Below, piece by piece: positions 6,046 to 6,284 of a stretch of DNA of 6,284 bases. The stretch covers positions 1-6,284 of the forward strand of contig PGXI01000081.1 in the NCBI GenBank assembly GCA_002839125.1, read 5' to 3'. Under the pieces are notes generated by a model, which worked only from the letters and a program-made list of their open reading frames with translations, did not search any database and was not told where the DNA came from. Position 1 is the first letter of the stretch; each line of letters begins with the position of its first letter. Made by a program: the position numbers and the translations under genes. Source of the DNA: Tenericutes bacterium HGW-Tenericutes-5. Its GTDB lineage: Bacteria; Bacillota_I; Bacilli_A; Izemoplasmatales; Hujiaoplasmataceae.

Positions 6046-6087
6046 AAAAGAGAATTGCTTATTAATAATTAGCAGTTCTCTTTTTTT
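6046..6087. terminator. Rho-independent terminator, probably bidirectional
   Basis: AGAGAATTGCT (6049-6059) pairs with AGCAGTTCTCT (6071-6081) as an 11-bp stem with one G-U pair, around an 11-base AT-only loop. Seven T (6081-6087) follow, and AAAA precedes the stem. It ends the lipoprotein transcript 18 bases after the stop codon. On the minus strand the stem is followed by a T-rich tract (TTTTCTTT), so it can also end the partial gene that enters from the right and stops at 6089. Confidence 0.88.
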
Positions 6088-6088
6088 A

Positions 6089-6284
6089 TTAAGATTGGTA
6101 TTCTGATAATGGTTTTATAAATTGCTCAATATAGGAATATAACTTGTCTTCTTTGTAAATGGACAAGGAATCATCAGGAACAAAAATCCGTGGTGTTTCC
6201 GTAGAAACCGTCAAACTACTGATATTGGTTATTGAGCCATGTACATAATAACTTCTATTAATAATCATTGTTTCGATACTTGAT
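6089..6284 (-). CDS. C-terminal part of an unidentified protein, cut by the window edge
   Basis: One minus-strand frame is open from the window edge for 64 codons and ends in TAA at 6089-6091, immediately before the terminator. The visible residues include IINRSYYVHGSITNISSLTV and then RIFVPDDSLSIYKEDKLYSY, ending PLSEYQS. An internal Met (sixth visible residue) has no ribosome binding site before it, so the gene very probably starts outside the window. No signal peptide, membrane helix or family motif can be recognised in this piece. Its reality rests on the open frame, reasonable codon and residue mix, and the terminator placed right after its stop; the product is unknown. Confidence 0.65.
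   Translation of the reverse strand, partial: SSIETMIINRSYYVHGSITNISSLTVSTETPRIFVPDDSLSIYKEDKLYSYIEQFIKPLSEYQS

Noticed and set aside
1..6284. CRISPR arrays, insertion sequences, tRNA or rRNA genes
   Set aside because: No repeat-spacer pattern, transposase frame, terminal inverted repeats with target duplication, or tRNA-like cloverleaf was seen on either strand.

Overview
The window is very AT-rich (roughly 30% GC by eye) and has strong Shine-Dalgarno sites (AAGGAGGT twice), TATAAT -10 boxes and hairpin-plus-U-run terminators. These point to a low-GC Bacillota or Mollicutes-related genome. All six Trp codons in the genes read here are TGG. No gene has an in-frame TGA, and the sigma gene ends in TGA. 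The standard bacterial code therefore fits, and the UGA=Trp code of Mycoplasma and Spiroplasma does not. An Acholeplasma-, Haloplasma- or Izemoplasma-like lineage, or a related Bacillota, is the best guess; this is inference.

Left part (1-3240). A TetR-family repressor gene (178-756, +) sits behind a good promoter (TTGTAT-17-TATAAT). A nested perfect dyad begins almost exactly at the predicted transcript start and is probably its own operator or a 5'-end hairpin. It converges on a two-gene minus-strand operon: a seven-helix HGSNAT/DUF1624-type membrane acyltransferase (2418-3203), then an AMP-forming acyl-CoA synthetase-like enzyme (801-2408). The stop codon of the first gene lies inside the ribosome binding site of the second. 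The two transcripts meet at one bidirectional terminator (771-802). A plausible reading is acyl activation in the cytoplasm feeding acyl transfer at the membrane, perhaps under the neighbouring TetR; none of this is proven by the sequence.

Right part (3338-6087). Divergent from that operon is an ECF sigma factor gene (3366-3893). It overlaps by ATGA a gene for a single-pass membrane protein with the layout of an anti-sigma factor (3890-4927). After 77 bases comes a lipoprotein gene (5005-6027) with its own -10 box and ribosome binding site. The outer domain of the anti-sigma-like protein and the lipoprotein appear to be diverged copies of the same domain: several blocks align in the same order. 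The lipoprotein also has an acidic insertion and a His-rich tail. A sigma factor whose presumed inhibitor carries the same outside domain as a co-encoded lipoprotein is the most interesting item here and suggests an envelope-sensing circuit. A second hairpin terminator closes the module.

Right edge (6089-6284). The last 64 codons of an unrecognised minus-strand gene run in from beyond the window and converge on the same terminator.
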